This document shows, in pieces, positions 17,391-25,679 of a stretch of DNA of 64,000 nucleotides. Numbering within the stretch: position 1 is the stretch's first letter; each line of letters opens with the position of its first letter. This DNA comes from Rhodococcus sp. ARC_M6 (GTDB lineage Bacteria; Actinomycetota; Actinomycetes; Mycobacteriales; Mycobacteriaceae). Position numbers and translations under genes: made by a program. The stretch is taken from the NCBI RefSeq assembly GCF_022810305.1, contig NZ_JALGQH010000005.1, positions 186,001 to 250,000 of the forward strand. Reading direction: 5' to 3'. The notes below the pieces were generated by a model that worked only from the letters and a program-made list of their open reading frames with translations, made no database searches and was not told the origin of the DNA.

Positions 17391-18572
17391 CTAGTCGGTC
17401 CGGTACGGCAGGACGCCGCGCACGCTGTATCCACCGCCGGGCCGAGGGCCCGCCGTGACCGTGCCGCCGTGCAGGCGAGCACGCTCCGCCATCCCGATCA
17501 GGCCTTGTCCACCGGGTGAGGATTCGACCAAGGCAGCACTGCCGCCGCGTCCGTCGTCGGTGATTCCGAGTACCAGTTCGGTTTCCGTCCAGGTCATCTC
17601 GACGGCAGCGTGGGCGCCTGGTCCGGCGTGCTTGAGAACATTGGTCAGCGATTCCTGCATAATGCGATACGCAGTCAACCCGGCGCCGGCCGAGAGTTCG
17701 CGCGGTTCACCGGTGACAGTAACTTCGACGTCGAGGCCATTACGAGTCAATTCACCGAGCAGGGTATCGATGTCGCCGACGCCCGGAATCACTGCAAAGT
17801 CTCGTGGACTGTCTTCGCGGAGTACGGACAAGAGTGCCCGCATGTCGGTCAGGGCCTGCCGACCCGTAGCCGCGATGGTTTCGAGCGCCCGAACCGCGGC
17901 CTGTGGATCTTGCGCTGCGCTGTAGCGTCCACCGTCCGCCTGGGCGATGACGACGGTCAACGAGTGGGCGACGATGTCGTGCATCTCGCGGGCGATACGC
18001 GAACGCTCACTGATGGTGGCGATTTCAGCTTCCTGAGCGCGCTCGAGTTCGAGCAGATGCGCGCGTTCGGTGAGTCCCTCCAACTGCTTGGTGCGAACGC
18101 GTCGTAGGTCCCCGAACGCCCACACTGCAAGAACGAAGACCATCACCGCCGCACACTGAAACAGCAACGCCGAGAGCGCGATATCTTCGTAGTTGAAATA
18201 GCGGATAGCAGCCGCAATCGCCCCGAGCAGCCCCAACCCCAACCCGGTGAGACTGCTCCAGCGCGCGCCGTACGCGGCCAACGCGTACAGCGAGATCGGC
18301 ACCGCGATCGCACTGCCGAGCAGTGTGTTCCCGATCAAGATCACGTGGAGGACCGCAAAGGCCGCAACTGTCATGCCGGAAAGTTCGGGCTTGGATCGCC
18401 GCCAGGCGAGCGGCACCGTCATGCCCAGGGAGATCGGTACCGCGAGGGGGCCGGTTTCTACCGCCACCACCAGACTGGAGAGTGTCACCAGGACTGCGAT
18501 ACCGATATCGATACCGCGCGCATGATCCGCGCTCCAACGGACGAAGCGTTCACTAGTCGGAAAGCGAGCCAT
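17391..18572 (-). CDS. sensor histidine kinase (HisKA_3/NarX-like)
   Basis: A 393-residue kinase with five to six predicted membrane segments in the first 155 residues and almost no extracellular part, a layout typical of intramembrane-sensing kinases that watch cell-wall stress. A short coiled linker leads to the HisKA_3 dimerisation helix SERSRIAREMHDIVAHSL, with the phospho-accepting His near residue 200, and an HATPase_c domain (about 290-390) with NVLKHAGPGAHA and DDGRGG. It is followed without a gap by its response regulator and then by an ABC transporter. It lies 18 bases after the small zincin-like gene, so it may be read through from the purK-purE operon. Confidence 0.92.
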   Translation of the reverse strand: MARFPTSERFVRWSADHARGIDIGIAVLVTLSSLVVAVETGPLAVPISLGMTVPLAWRRSKPELSGMTVAAFAVLHVILIGNTLLGSAIAVPISLYALAAYGARWSSLTGLGLGLLGAIAAAIRYFNYEDIALSALLFQCAAVMVFVLAVWAFGDLRRVRTKQLEGLTERAHLLELERAQEAEIATISERSRIAREMHDIVAHSLTVVIAQADGGRYSAAQDPQAAVRALETIAATGRQALTDMRALLSVLREDSPRDFAVIPGVGDIDTLLGELTRNGLDVEVTVTGEPRELSAGAGLTAYRIMQESLTNVLKHAGPGAHAAVEMTWTETELVLGITDDGRGGSAALVESSPGGQGLIGMAERARLHGGTVTAGPRPGGGYSVRGVLPYRTD

Positions 18573-18590
18573 GCCGCCAACAGTAGCGAC

Positions 18591-18968
18591 TCAGTGCGTG
18601 TAGCCGCCGTCTGCGAGTCCCGCTTCGATTTCGAAGCGATTGCGCAGACCGGGGCGACGGATCTCCTCGTAGAGGTACATGACCCCGAATGCCAACCCAG
18701 CCCTTGCCCATTGGTCCGCGTGAATCGCTTCGTGCCTGAGCACCGTCCGGCTGACATTGCGGCGGGTGAGGTACACCCCACCGAGAGTTGTTCCGCCACG
18801 GGCAAATCCGCGGCGCATGCCCGAGGCGACAAATATGCCGAATTCCGGGTCGAATGTGACGTCGGCGCCCAGGAGTCGCGCGTAGCGCAGTGCCAGGCGC
18901 GTAACAAAAGCGGCCTGCGCGCTGCCCCGACTAGCTCGGATCAGCGGCAGGCCGCGATGTTCAGACAC
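18591..18968 (-). CDS. small zincin-like protein with HEAIH motif, function unknown
   Basis: A 125-residue protein without a recognised name. It has a clear HExxH sequence in VLRHEAIHADQWARAG (about residues 79-94) and, 30 residues on, FEIEAGLADGGY with a Glu that could be the third metal ligand; similar short proteins in actinobacteria resemble the DUF4157 zincins. A hydrophobic stretch AFGVMYLYEEI follows the motif. No signal peptide is seen. The gene starts 9 bases after purE and ends 18 bases before the sensor kinase gene, all on one strand, so it probably belongs to that transcript. Whether it is an active peptidase is unknown. Confidence 0.7.
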   Translation of the reverse strand: MSEHRGLPLIRASRGSAQAAFVTRLALRYARLLGADVTFDPEFGIFVASGMRRGFARGGTTLGGVYLTRRNVSRTVLRHEAIHADQWARAGLAFGVMYLYEEIRRPGLRNRFEIEAGLADGGYTH

Positions 18969-18977
18969 AAAAAATCT

Positions 18978-19475
18978 CTAGCCCAGCAGCTTGTCGCGCA
19001 GCGCCTTGTCTTTCTCCAGAACCATCGCTTCGAGGCTTTCCTGGAAAACCACCATGGCAGCCTGCAGCGCCGGATCCGAAGCTCCGAGAATGCGTGCCGC
19101 CAGCAGGCCGGCGTTGCGAGCGCCGCCGATGGATACCGTCGCCACCGGCACACCGGCCGGCATCTGGACGATGGACAGCAGGGAGTCCATACCGTCGAGG
19201 TACTTCAGCGGCACGGGTACACCGATGACGGGCAACGGTGTTGCGGAGGCAACCATTCCGGGAAGGTGCGCCGCCCCGCCGGCTCCGGCGATGATGACCT
19301 TGATACCGCGGCCCGCTGCATCCTTGGCGTAGTCGAGCATCCGCTGGGGCGTGCGGTGCGCGGAGACAACACCGACCTCGAAGCGGATTCCGAACTCGGC
19401 GAGCGCTTCGGCTGCGGCCTCCATGACCGGCCAATCCGAGTCACTGCCCATGATCAGGCCGACCTGTGCGCCCAT
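18978..19475 (-). CDS. purE: 5-(carboxyamino)imidazole ribonucleotide mutase PurE
   Basis: Converts N5-CAIR to CAIR in purine synthesis, using the product of PurK. The 165-residue protein shows the class I signature [14 protein letters not shown] at the N-terminus, then [11 protein letters not shown] with the catalytic His, and [19 protein letters not shown] at 19475 has GGTGAG seven bases upstream; GTG at 19487, which overlaps the purK stop, would add four residues and is the alternative. Coupled to purK. Confidence 0.93.
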   Translation of the reverse strand: MGAQVGLIMGSDSDWPVMEAAAEALAEFGIRFEVGVVSAHRTPQRMLDYAKDAAGRGIKVIIAGAGGAAHLPGMVASATPLPVIGVPVPLKYLDGMDSLLSIVQMPAGVPVATVSIGGARNAGLLAARILGASDPALQAAMVVFQESLEAMVLEKDKALRDKLLG

Positions 19476-19479
19476 ACTT

Positions 19480-20763
19480 TCACTCACCGTGTACATCCCA
19501 TCCGTCGGTCCAAACTGCGTACGAAAGCCAATGCGCTGCCCGCTCAGCTCGTTCCCGAACTGCGGCAACATAATTCGGATCGTCGATCGAACCGGCGCCG
19601 CCGACGATGTTGACGTGCCCGATCTTGCGGTCCTTGCGCTCATCCTTGCCGTACAGGTGAATCTTGGCATCCGGCATCCGTGCGAAGAGGTGGTGGACGC
19701 GCTCGTCCATCGTCATCTCCGGAGCTTCGGGGGCGCCCAACACATTTGCCATCACCGTGACCGGCGCGATGGGCGTCGTGTCTCCGAGGGGGTAGTCGAG
19801 TACCGCGCGCAGGTGCTGCTCGAACTGCGAGGTCCGGGCACCGTCCATGGTCCAGTGGCCGGAGTTGTGCGGGCGCATCGCCAGTTCGTTGACAATCAGG
19901 CGGCCGTCGGTGGTCTCGAACAGTTCCATTGCCATCGCGCCGACAACACCGAGTTCCGACGCGATCCGCAGCGCCAACTGTTCGGCGTCTGCAGCCACGG
20001 CGTCGGAAAGATCGGGAGCCGGTGCGATCACCACGGCGCACTGGCCGTTTCGCTGCACGGTCTCCACGACGGGCCACGACGCGCCCTGTCCGAACGGTGA
20101 CCGCGCGACCATTGCCGACAGCTCGCGGCGCATCGAGACCATTTCCTCGACGATCAACGGCACACCCTTGTCCAGCTGCTCCGTGACGATCGCCTCGGCT
20201 TCCTCGGAGTCGTCGGTGATCCACACTCCGCGGCCGTCGTAGCCGCCGCGTGTTGCCTTGATGACTACCGGCCAGCCGTGCTCGGCCCCGAAACGTACGA
20301 CGTCCTCGGCCCACGTCACCTCGGCGTACGCGGGAATCGGTGCACCCAACTCGGCCAGCTTGCGACGCATCAGCAATTTGTCCTGAGCGAAGATGAGTGC
20401 GTGCGGCGGCGGCTGCACGTTGACGCCCTCGGCGACCAGCACCTCGAGGTGCTCGGTCGGAACCTGCTCATGATCGAACGTGAGCGCATTGGATCCGACG
20501 GCTGCTGCTCGCAGTGCGTCGAGATCGTCGTGGCTACCCAGGACGACATCGGGGCTGACCTGCGCCGCCGGCTCGCCGGCCGTACCCGAGAGCACACGGA
20601 GCGTCTGGCCGAGAGCCACCGCCGCCTGATGCGTCATTCGGGCCAGCTGTCCGCCACCGATCATGGTGACGACAGGCATCGAAGCGTTTGCCGGTCGTGC
20701 ACTGGTCGGGCGGGCGGGAATCTGATCTGCGTTGTTGCCGGTCACGGCTCTCAATATTGTCAT
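19480..20763 (-). CDS. purK: 5-(carboxyamino)imidazole ribonucleotide synthase PurK
   Basis: ATP-dependent carboxylation of AIR to N5-CAIR. The protein is an ATP-grasp enzyme: [19 protein letters not shown] near the N-terminus, [22 protein letters not shown], the ATP-binding loop [11 protein letters not shown] about residue 175 and [18 protein letters not shown] in the active site. ATG 20763 gives 427 residues; a TTG at 20784 would add seven more and has a weak GGGG upstream, so the start is not certain. The N-terminal 25 residues before the Rossmann strand are longer than in E. coli, as in mycobacteria. First gene of the purK-purE run, divergent from gtrA. Confidence 0.92.
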   Translation of the reverse strand: MTILRAVTGNNADQIPARPTSARPANASMPVVTMIGGGQLARMTHQAAVALGQTLRVLSGTAGEPAAQVSPDVVLGSHDDLDALRAAAVGSNALTFDHEQVPTEHLEVLVAEGVNVQPPPHALIFAQDKLLMRRKLAELGAPIPAYAEVTWAEDVVRFGAEHGWPVVIKATRGGYDGRGVWITDDSEEAEAIVTEQLDKGVPLIVEEMVSMRRELSAMVARSPFGQGASWPVVETVQRNGQCAVVIAPAPDLSDAVAADAEQLALRIASELGVVGAMAMELFETTDGRLIVNELAMRPHNSGHWTMDGARTSQFEQHLRAVLDYPLGDTTPIAPVTVMANVLGAPEAPEMTMDERVHHLFARMPDAKIHLYGKDERKDRKIGHVNIVGGAGSIDDPNYVAAVRERAERAAHWLSYAVWTDGWDVHGE

Positions 20764-20852
20764 GTGCCGCGGCGCTGCGTTCAATCAGTGACCCCTATCT
20801 GTGATTCTGCTGATATTCCACGCAAAATTGGTGGCGACGCGGTTTCGTTTCG

Positions 20853-20858
20853 TAAACT
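20853..20858 (+). promoter_or_regulatory. -10 box TAAACT, leaderless start of gtrA
   Basis: TAAACT lies 8 bases before the GTG at 20867; TTGGTG at 20828-20833 is a possible -35 box with a long 19-base spacer. It supports the GTG start over an upstream ATG. Confidence 0.5.
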
Positions 20859-20866
20859 CATCAGTT

Positions 20867-21415
20867 GTGCCATTTGTCGACGGGGTAATCGCCCGCATAC
20901 CCCAGCCGTTCCGAGATATCGCACTGCGTCACAGCGAGCTGATCAAGTTCGCGATTGTCGGCGGCACGACCTTCCTGATCGACTCGGGCATCTTCTACAC
21001 GCTCAAGTTGTCGATCCTCGAATCCAAGCCGATCACCGCAAAGATCATCGCCGGCGTGATCGCCGTGATCGCGTCGTACATCCTCAACCGGGAGTGGTCG
21101 TTCAAGAATCGCGGCGGCCGTGAACCCGCGCATGAGGCGGCGTTGTTCTTCATGATCAGCGCTATCGGCGTGGTGATCAGCTTCATCCCGCTGTACATCT
21201 CGAGTTACGTGTTCAATCTCCGCGTGCCGGAAGTCAGTTTGGCCACGGAGAACATCGCCGACTTCGTCAGTGCCTACATCATCGGCAACCTTCTGCAGAT
21301 GATTTTCCGGTTCTGGACCTTCCGCAAGTTCGTGTTCCCGGAAGAGAACGGCCCGATCATTACCGAGGAACACGTACGGACTGCCGAAGAGGAAGAGGAA
21401 CTCGGCCACTCCTGA
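20867..21415 (+). CDS. GtrA family membrane protein (Rv3277 homologue)
   Basis: GtrA-type proteins are four-helix membrane proteins thought to help move polyprenyl-linked sugars across the membrane. The 182-residue product has RHSELIKFAIVGGTTFLIDSG leading the first helix, ITAKIIAGVIAVIASYILNREWSFKN (seen as helix two with the family NREWSF), a third helix about residue 95 and a fourth ending in FRFWTFRKFVFPEE. GTG at 20867 was chosen because of the -10 box 8 bases upstream. The acidic tail is unremarkable. It ends 6 bases from the convergent kinase gene. Confidence 0.85.
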   Translation: MPFVDGVIARIPQPFRDIALRHSELIKFAIVGGTTFLIDSGIFYTLKLSILESKPITAKIIAGVIAVIASYILNREWSFKNRGGREPAHEAALFFMISAIGVVISFIPLYISSYVFNLRVPEVSLATENIADFVSAYIIGNLLQMIFRFWTFRKFVFPEENGPIITEEHVRTAEEEEELGHS

Positions 21416-21430
21416 CCGCGCTCAGCGCGG
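21416..21430. terminator. short GC-rich hairpin between gtrA and the kinase gene
   Basis: CCGCGC-TCA-GCGCGG-type arms (seven paired bases around one central base) sit exactly in the convergent junction and include the kinase stop codon. There is no T-tract on either strand, so termination is only likely, not certain. Confidence 0.35.
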
Positions 21431-22741
21431 CTCCCGGAGCACACTCACGTCGGGTGGTCGTTCCTGTCCCCGCCCGGTTGCCACCGGCAAGAACACCGCG
21501 AACAGTGCCGGCTTGCGCCGTTGCAGTTCGAGTCGTCCGCCGTCCATTTCGATCAATGCCCGGGCAAGCGCCAATCCGACACCGGTCGAGCCGGCTCCGG
21601 AGAATCCGCGATCGAAAATGTGCGGGGCAAGATTGTTGTCGACGCCTTCGCCCTCGTCAGTCACCTCGACGCACACCATCGGTTCCCGTTGACCCGCTCC
21701 CGCGATCAACCGCACCGAGACTGCGGCGTTGCCGCCGCCGTGCTCATACGCGTTGTCGACCAAAACCGAGACGGCTTCCCGCAAACGAGAACCGGTGGTC
21801 GACGCGAGCACACCCCGGTCACCGTTGAGACGGAGCTTCCGGCCATCGTCCTCGAACTGTGGTCGCCAATCGCGCGTCACGCTCTCGAGTTCCCCGACCA
21901 CGGACACACTCTTGGTCGCAGAACTGCTGCTTCGCGAAGACCGGACCAGCTCGTCGATCCCGTCCGTCAACCGGTCGACCTGAGCCATCGCTTCTTCGGC
22001 CTCGTTGACTACGTCGGGATCCTCGTGCACGGACAACTCGTCCAAACGCAACCGCACTGCGGTCAGTCGGCTGCGCAATTGGTGCGAGACGTCCCCGACC
22101 AAGGCGCGCTCCCGCTGCAATTGTCCCGCGATTTCGACGGTCGCGGCATCGAGAACATCGGAAACTCGGTCGAGTTCCGGGATGGCGTGGCGCCGGGGAT
22201 CGGGCCGGAAGTCGCCTTCTGCCAATCGCGCCGCCCGGTCGGCGACGTCTTGCAGTGGATCGGCGAGTCGGCGCGCGGTCACAACGGCGACAACAGCGCC
22301 GGTCGTCATTGCGAGGAGGACAAGAATCCCGACCGCAGCAACAGCTTGTTTCTGCTGAGTACGCACTTTCTCCGAAGGAACCTCGAGGCGCAGCGATCCC
22401 GACGATCCCATCGCCAGCGATTCGACGAGTGGGTTCTTCACCGCCGACTCACCGAGGTCGACACGTGAGGCCCCGTCCGAGACCGTCGGATACACGATCA
22501 CCAGGCGGCCGCCTCGCGGGGTCAGTAGGCGTAGTGCGTCGGTGTCGAGGGTCCCGTCGACCACCCCACTCGCACCTTCTTGAGCGATCACCTCGGTTGC
22601 CATCCGATCCAAGCGGACACGCAGGTCGCTCCGGCTCACATCCTCGACCCACAACCACGCGGTGTAGATCAGCGGAGCACCGAGGAGCAGAGCCGTGAGG
22701 ATCACGACACCGAGAATCGATTGAAGAATGCGACGACGCAT
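21422..22741 (-). CDS. sensor histidine kinase (HisKA/HAMP type)
   Basis: A 439-residue kinase: membrane segment about 8-30, extracytoplasmic domain about 31-135, second segment about 136-157, HAMP domain (TARRLADPLQDVADRAARLAEGD), then HisKA with the phospho-accepting His in LVGDVSHQLRSRLTAVRLR about residue 218. The HATPase domain has VDNAYEHGGG (N box), DEGEGVD (G1) and GSTGVGLALAR (G2). It is 15 bases downstream of its OmpR-type regulator. The signal is unknown; extracytoplasmic domain and context suggest envelope sensing. Confidence 0.93.
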   Translation of the reverse strand: MRRRILQSILGVVILTALLLGAPLIYTAWLWVEDVSRSDLRVRLDRMATEVIAQEGASGVVDGTLDTDALRLLTPRGGRLVIVYPTVSDGASRVDLGESAVKNPLVESLAMGSSGSLRLEVPSEKVRTQQKQAVAAVGILVLLAMTTGAVVAVVTARRLADPLQDVADRAARLAEGDFRPDPRRHAIPELDRVSDVLDAATVEIAGQLQRERALVGDVSHQLRSRLTAVRLRLDELSVHEDPDVVNEAEEAMAQVDRLTDGIDELVRSSRSSSSATKSVSVVGELESVTRDWRPQFEDDGRKLRLNGDRGVLASTTGSRLREAVSVLVDNAYEHGGGNAAVSVRLIAGAGQREPMVCVEVTDEGEGVDNNLAPHIFDRGFSGAGSTGVGLALARALIEMDGGRLELQRRKPALFAVFLPVATGRGQERPPDVSVLREPR

Positions 22742-22756
22742 CGACCGGGGTTCGTT

Positions 22757-23437
22757 CTAGTCGGTGTTGATGCGGAAACCGACGCCGCGCACCGTGGCGA
22801 TCCGACGTTCGACAGCCGGTCCCTCGTCGCCGATCTTCCGTCGCAGCCAGGACATGTGCATGTCCAATGTTTTTGATCCACGAAGTTCGACGTCGCCCCA
22901 GACCTCACGCAGGATCGTATCTCGCGAGACAACTTCACCGGCATGCTCGAGGAGCACCCGCAGGAGTTCGTATTCCTTGTTGGCCAAGGCGATCTCGGAT
23001 CCGTTGACCAGGACGCGACGAGCCGCCGGTTCGAGACGGATGCCACCGACCTCGACGATGCTGTCTTCACGGCTGCCATGCCTACGCAGCAGTGCTCGAA
23101 CACGAGCCATGAGTTCGGCGAGGCGAAACGGCTTTCCGACGTAGTCGTCGGCCCCCGCATCGAGACCGACGACAAAATCGACCTCGTCGGTTCGAGCGGT
23201 CAGCATCAATACCGCCAATCCCGTTCGATGTGCGCGAATCTGGCGGCACACCTCGAGACCATCCATTCCGGGCAGGCCGAGATCGAGAATCAACAGATCG
23301 AAGTCACCCTCGAGCGCTTGTTGAAGTGCAGCGGGCCCGGTCTGTTCGACGGTAACCGTGTACCCCTCGCGCCCCAATGCTCGGGCAAGCGGTGCAGCGA
23401 TGGCCTCGTCGTCTTCGGCTAGCAATACGGCAGTCAC
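22757..23437 (-). CDS. OmpR/PhoB-family response regulator
   Basis: A 226-residue regulator. The receiver begins TAVLLAEDDEAIAAPLARAL, with the acceptor Asp in LLILDLGLPGMDG and the Lys in DDYVGKPFRLAEL; the winged-helix domain (about 130-224) contains ANKEYELLRVLLEHAGEVVS and TVRGVGFRI. GTG at 23437 was chosen over an upstream start at 23470 because it matches the usual receiver start and has TACGCT 7 bases upstream. It pairs with the kinase just downstream. Confidence 0.93.
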   Translation of the reverse strand: MTAVLLAEDDEAIAAPLARALGREGYTVTVEQTGPAALQQALEGDFDLLILDLGLPGMDGLEVCRQIRAHRTGLAVLMLTARTDEVDFVVGLDAGADDYVGKPFRLAELMARVRALLRRHGSREDSIVEVGGIRLEPAARRVLVNGSEIALANKEYELLRVLLEHAGEVVSRDTILREVWGDVELRGSKTLDMHMSWLRRKIGDEGPAVERRIATVRGVGFRINTD

Positions 23438-23444
23438 AGGGGAC

Positions 23445-23450
23445 AGCGTA
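23445..23450 (-). promoter_or_regulatory. -10 box TACGCT, leaderless start of the OmpR-type regulator
   Basis: On the minus strand TACGCT ends 7 bases before the GTG at 23437. It would give the regulator-kinase pair its own promoter, separate from the birA run upstream. Confidence 0.4.
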
Positions 23451-23475
23451 CGTACTGCGGTCCTTTGCACGTTGA

Positions 23476-24045
23476 TTACCAGCCGTTTTCGTCGTCCGCA
23501 TCATGATCAGCCGGGTAGTGATCGTCGGTGCGATTGCGTTCCCGAGGTTGCAAGGTGGAGTCGAAAACCTGGTGATAAAGCATCGCGTGAACCTGCTCGA
23601 CGTCCGGAATGTCATCGAATTCGAGCGGATCGTCACTGGCCGACGCGATCACGAGAGTGCCGGTCTTGAGCATTCGATCGATCAGGCCGTGCCGAAACTG
23701 GACGTTGCTGATCCGCCCCATCGGAATATCGATACCGGTGTGTGTCAGGACGCCGTGCCGAATGAGGACTCGTCGATCAGTGACGATGAAATGCGTGAAC
23801 TTCCAGACCGTGAACGGTGCCACCGAGCGCCAGAGAACAACCCCCAGCCAGATGACACCGATCGCGATCGACAGAACTGTTCGCGTCGTACCGTCCGCCC
23901 GATCCTGTGTCAGCCCGAGCAGAAACCCCGCCACCGCCGTCGCCAGGACAAAGGTGAGTGCCGGAAGCACCAACATCTTCCAATGCGGATGCCGATGCAG
24001 GATCAGTTCCTCGTCTTGCGCGAGAGCATCTTCCGGATATCCCAT
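23476..24045 (-). CDS. PH domain-containing membrane protein (Rv3278c homologue)
   Basis: A 189-residue protein with two membrane segments (about 25-47 and 57-77) followed by a bacterial PH2 (DUF304-type) domain: FIVTDRRVLIRHGVLTHTGIDIPMGRISNVQF (here split: FIVTDRRVLIRHG and IPMGRISNVQ) to about residue 155. The tail is very acidic and histidine-rich (DDHYPADHDADDENGW). Function unknown; such proteins are membrane-bound and may scaffold envelope complexes. It sits between the HdeD-like gene and the regulator gene on one strand. Confidence 0.88.
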   Translation of the reverse strand: MGYPEDALAQDEELILHRHPHWKMLVLPALTFVLATAVAGFLLGLTQDRADGTTRTVLSIAIGVIWLGVVLWRSVAPFTVWKFTHFIVTDRRVLIRHGVLTHTGIDIPMGRISNVQFRHGLIDRMLKTGTLVIASASDDPLEFDDIPDVEQVHAMLYHQVFDSTLQPRERNRTDDHYPADHDADDENGW

Positions 24046-24080
24046 GAGTGGCAGTCTGCCACCTCAGCCGGACAGTGCTG

Positions 24081-24656
24081 TCAGGGCTTGCTGAGCTTGC
24101 GCAGCACCAACGGTGTGATGACGATGATGATGCCGTAGAGAACCATCCAGACACCGACGACGATGCGGAACACCTCAAGGGACAGTTCCGGCTGCAGCAG
24201 GACGATTGCACCGGCCACGATGCTGATCACGCCCAGCACGATCGACAGTCCGCGATCCACTGTTCCGCCCTTGGCCGCGTCGACGATGTCGAGCACGCCG
24301 CGGAATACCCACCACGCGCCGATCACGAGGGCGATCAGCACCACGGTCTGTAGCGGGCTGCGCAGAACGAGGAAGCCGAGGAGCACTGCGAGTGCACCCG
24401 AAATCGCGACCAGAGTCCGAGTGCCGCCCGTTGCTGTGACGTCGGCGAAGGACCGGATGATCTGAACAATGCCGAAGCCGAAGAGCTGGATGGCGATCAC
24501 TACCGCGACGACGAACAGTGTGGCGTTCGGCCACACCAGCACCGCGATACCTAGGCCGAGCGTCAGCAGGCCCAGCAGCACTGTCATCCCGGTCAGAACT
24601 CGGCGGGCACTCTCCGCCATCTCGGAATCGGTCGGAAGCACGATCGGTGTGGTCAT
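24081..24656 (-). CDS. HdeD family (DUF308) membrane protein
   Basis: A 191-residue protein with six membrane segments arranged as three hairpins, typical of HdeD/DUF308 proteins, which are linked to acid resistance in E. coli. Segments start about residues 24, 48, 81, 104, 139 and 163; the loop IIRSFADVTATGG and AWWVFRGVLDIVDAAKGG are family-like. ATG 24656 is supported by a -10 box 6 bases upstream. Role here unknown. Confidence 0.85.
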   Translation of the reverse strand: MTTPIVLPTDSEMAESARRVLTGMTVLLGLLTLGLGIAVLVWPNATLFVVAVVIAIQLFGFGIVQIIRSFADVTATGGTRTLVAISGALAVLLGFLVLRSPLQTVVLIALVIGAWWVFRGVLDIVDAAKGGTVDRGLSIVLGVISIVAGAIVLLQPELSLEVFRIVVGVWMVLYGIIIVITPLVLRKLSKP

Positions 24657-24662
24657 GACCGA

Positions 24663-24668
24663 AAAATA
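24663..24668 (-). promoter_or_regulatory. -10 box TATTTT, leaderless start of the HdeD-like gene
   Basis: TATTTT on the minus strand ends 6 bases before the ATG at 24656, in the 52-base gap after birA. Confidence 0.4.
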
Positions 24669-24708
24669 TCACTCGAACAGACGAAAACCGACAAGGCTCG
24701 CTGTTCTC

Positions 24709-25563
24709 CTAGTCTGCGATCGGCGCAGCCCGCAAATGCGTGATGTCTCCGGCCGCAACCGCGAAAGTTTCACCGCCGCCGTCTTCGATCTCGATGACAA
24801 CACGACCCGAGGTGTCGATGTCGATTGCGATTCCGAAAACCTCTTTGTCTCCGGGCAGTACTGCGCGAACGCGTTTGCCCAGCGTCCCGCAGCGCTGACG
24901 GTATTCGGCCGCCAGCACAGCCGTGTCCCATCCTGATTTCTCCCAGCCGCGGAACTGCGTCGCCAATTCGCGGGCGATCGCTCGAACCAACGTGTCGCGA
25001 TCGATCGTCTCGGCGTTCTCGAGGAGCAACGACGTTGCCGTCGGCACCGGAAGTTCATCTTCCCCGAGACTGACGTTCAAACCGACGCCCACCACGACGG
25101 CGGGGTCGGGGGTGGTCCGTGCCACCTCCGCGAGAATGCCGGCCACCTTCTTGTCCCCGATCAGAACGTCATTGGGCCACTTCAGTTCTGCCGGCACCTC
25201 GGCTACCGACCGCAACGCGTCGACGACGGCGATACCGGCCAGAAGCGGCAGCCATCCCATGTCCGCAAGGTTCAGTCCGGGCATGACCAACAGAACCGAC
25301 ATCGAGATCTGGGCCTGCGCCGGGCTGACCCAACTGCGTGAGTGTCGACCGCGCGCACTTTCCTGATACTCGGCAATCAGCACATGACGATCGGCGCCGA
25401 GATCCGAAGCGCGGACCAAGAGATCAGCATTGGTGGATCCGGTGCGCTCGACTACGTCGAGTCGGTTCCAGAAAGCACGGGCGTCGGTGTTGTCGTCACT
25501 ACGCACGAGGACGCGTTGCAATGCGGCGTGATCAAGGGGCGGTCGGTTCAGGTCGGTCCACAT
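24709..25563 (-). CDS. birA: biotin--[acetyl-CoA-carboxylase] ligase BirA
   Basis: Attaches biotin to the carboxylase carrier; here the target is the biotin site of AccA3, encoded 12 kb away. The 284-residue enzyme has the catalytic block with ARGRHSRSWVSP (GRGRxxxxW-type biotinyl-AMP loop, about residue 70), ELKWPNDVLIGDKKVAGILAE (split: LKWPNDVLIG, KKVAGILAE) and VVVGVGLNVS. There is no N-terminal DNA-binding domain, so it is a class I enzyme, not a repressor. It diverges from accD5. Confidence 0.95.
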   Translation of the reverse strand: MWTDLNRPPLDHAALQRVLVRSDDNTDARAFWNRLDVVERTGSTNADLLVRASDLGADRHVLIAEYQESARGRHSRSWVSPAQAQISMSVLLVMPGLNLADMGWLPLLAGIAVVDALRSVAEVPAELKWPNDVLIGDKKVAGILAEVARTTPDPAVVVGVGLNVSLGEDELPVPTATSLLLENAETIDRDTLVRAIARELATQFRGWEKSGWDTAVLAAEYRQRCGTLGKRVRAVLPGDKEVFGIAIDIDTSGRVVIEIEDGGGETFAVAAGDITHLRAAPIAD

Positions 25564-25569
25564 AGTCCC

Positions 25570-25575
25570 AGCCTA
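25570..25575 (-). promoter_or_regulatory. -10 box TAGGCT, leaderless start of birA
   Basis: TAGGCT on the minus strand ends 6 bases before the ATG at 25563. Confidence 0.45.
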
Positions 25576-25665
25576 GGACGACAAGCAAAATGTACTGGTC
25601 AGTAGCTTCGGTTGGTCAAACCTCCACAACCGGACCTGCCTTCGAGGCGGCCCAACTGCTCTCGT

Positions 25666-25671
25666 TAAGCT
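25666..25671 (+). promoter_or_regulatory. -10 box TAAGCT, leaderless start of accD5
   Basis: TAAGCT ends 8 bases before the ATG at 25680. An upstream in-frame ATG at 25590 would be outside this transcript. Confidence 0.5.
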
Positions 25672-25679
25672 CACGACTC

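Noticed and set aside
25609-25632. CGGTTG/CAACCG inverted repeat between birA and accD5
   Set aside because: Six-base arms with a 12-base spacer are expected by chance at this GC content.
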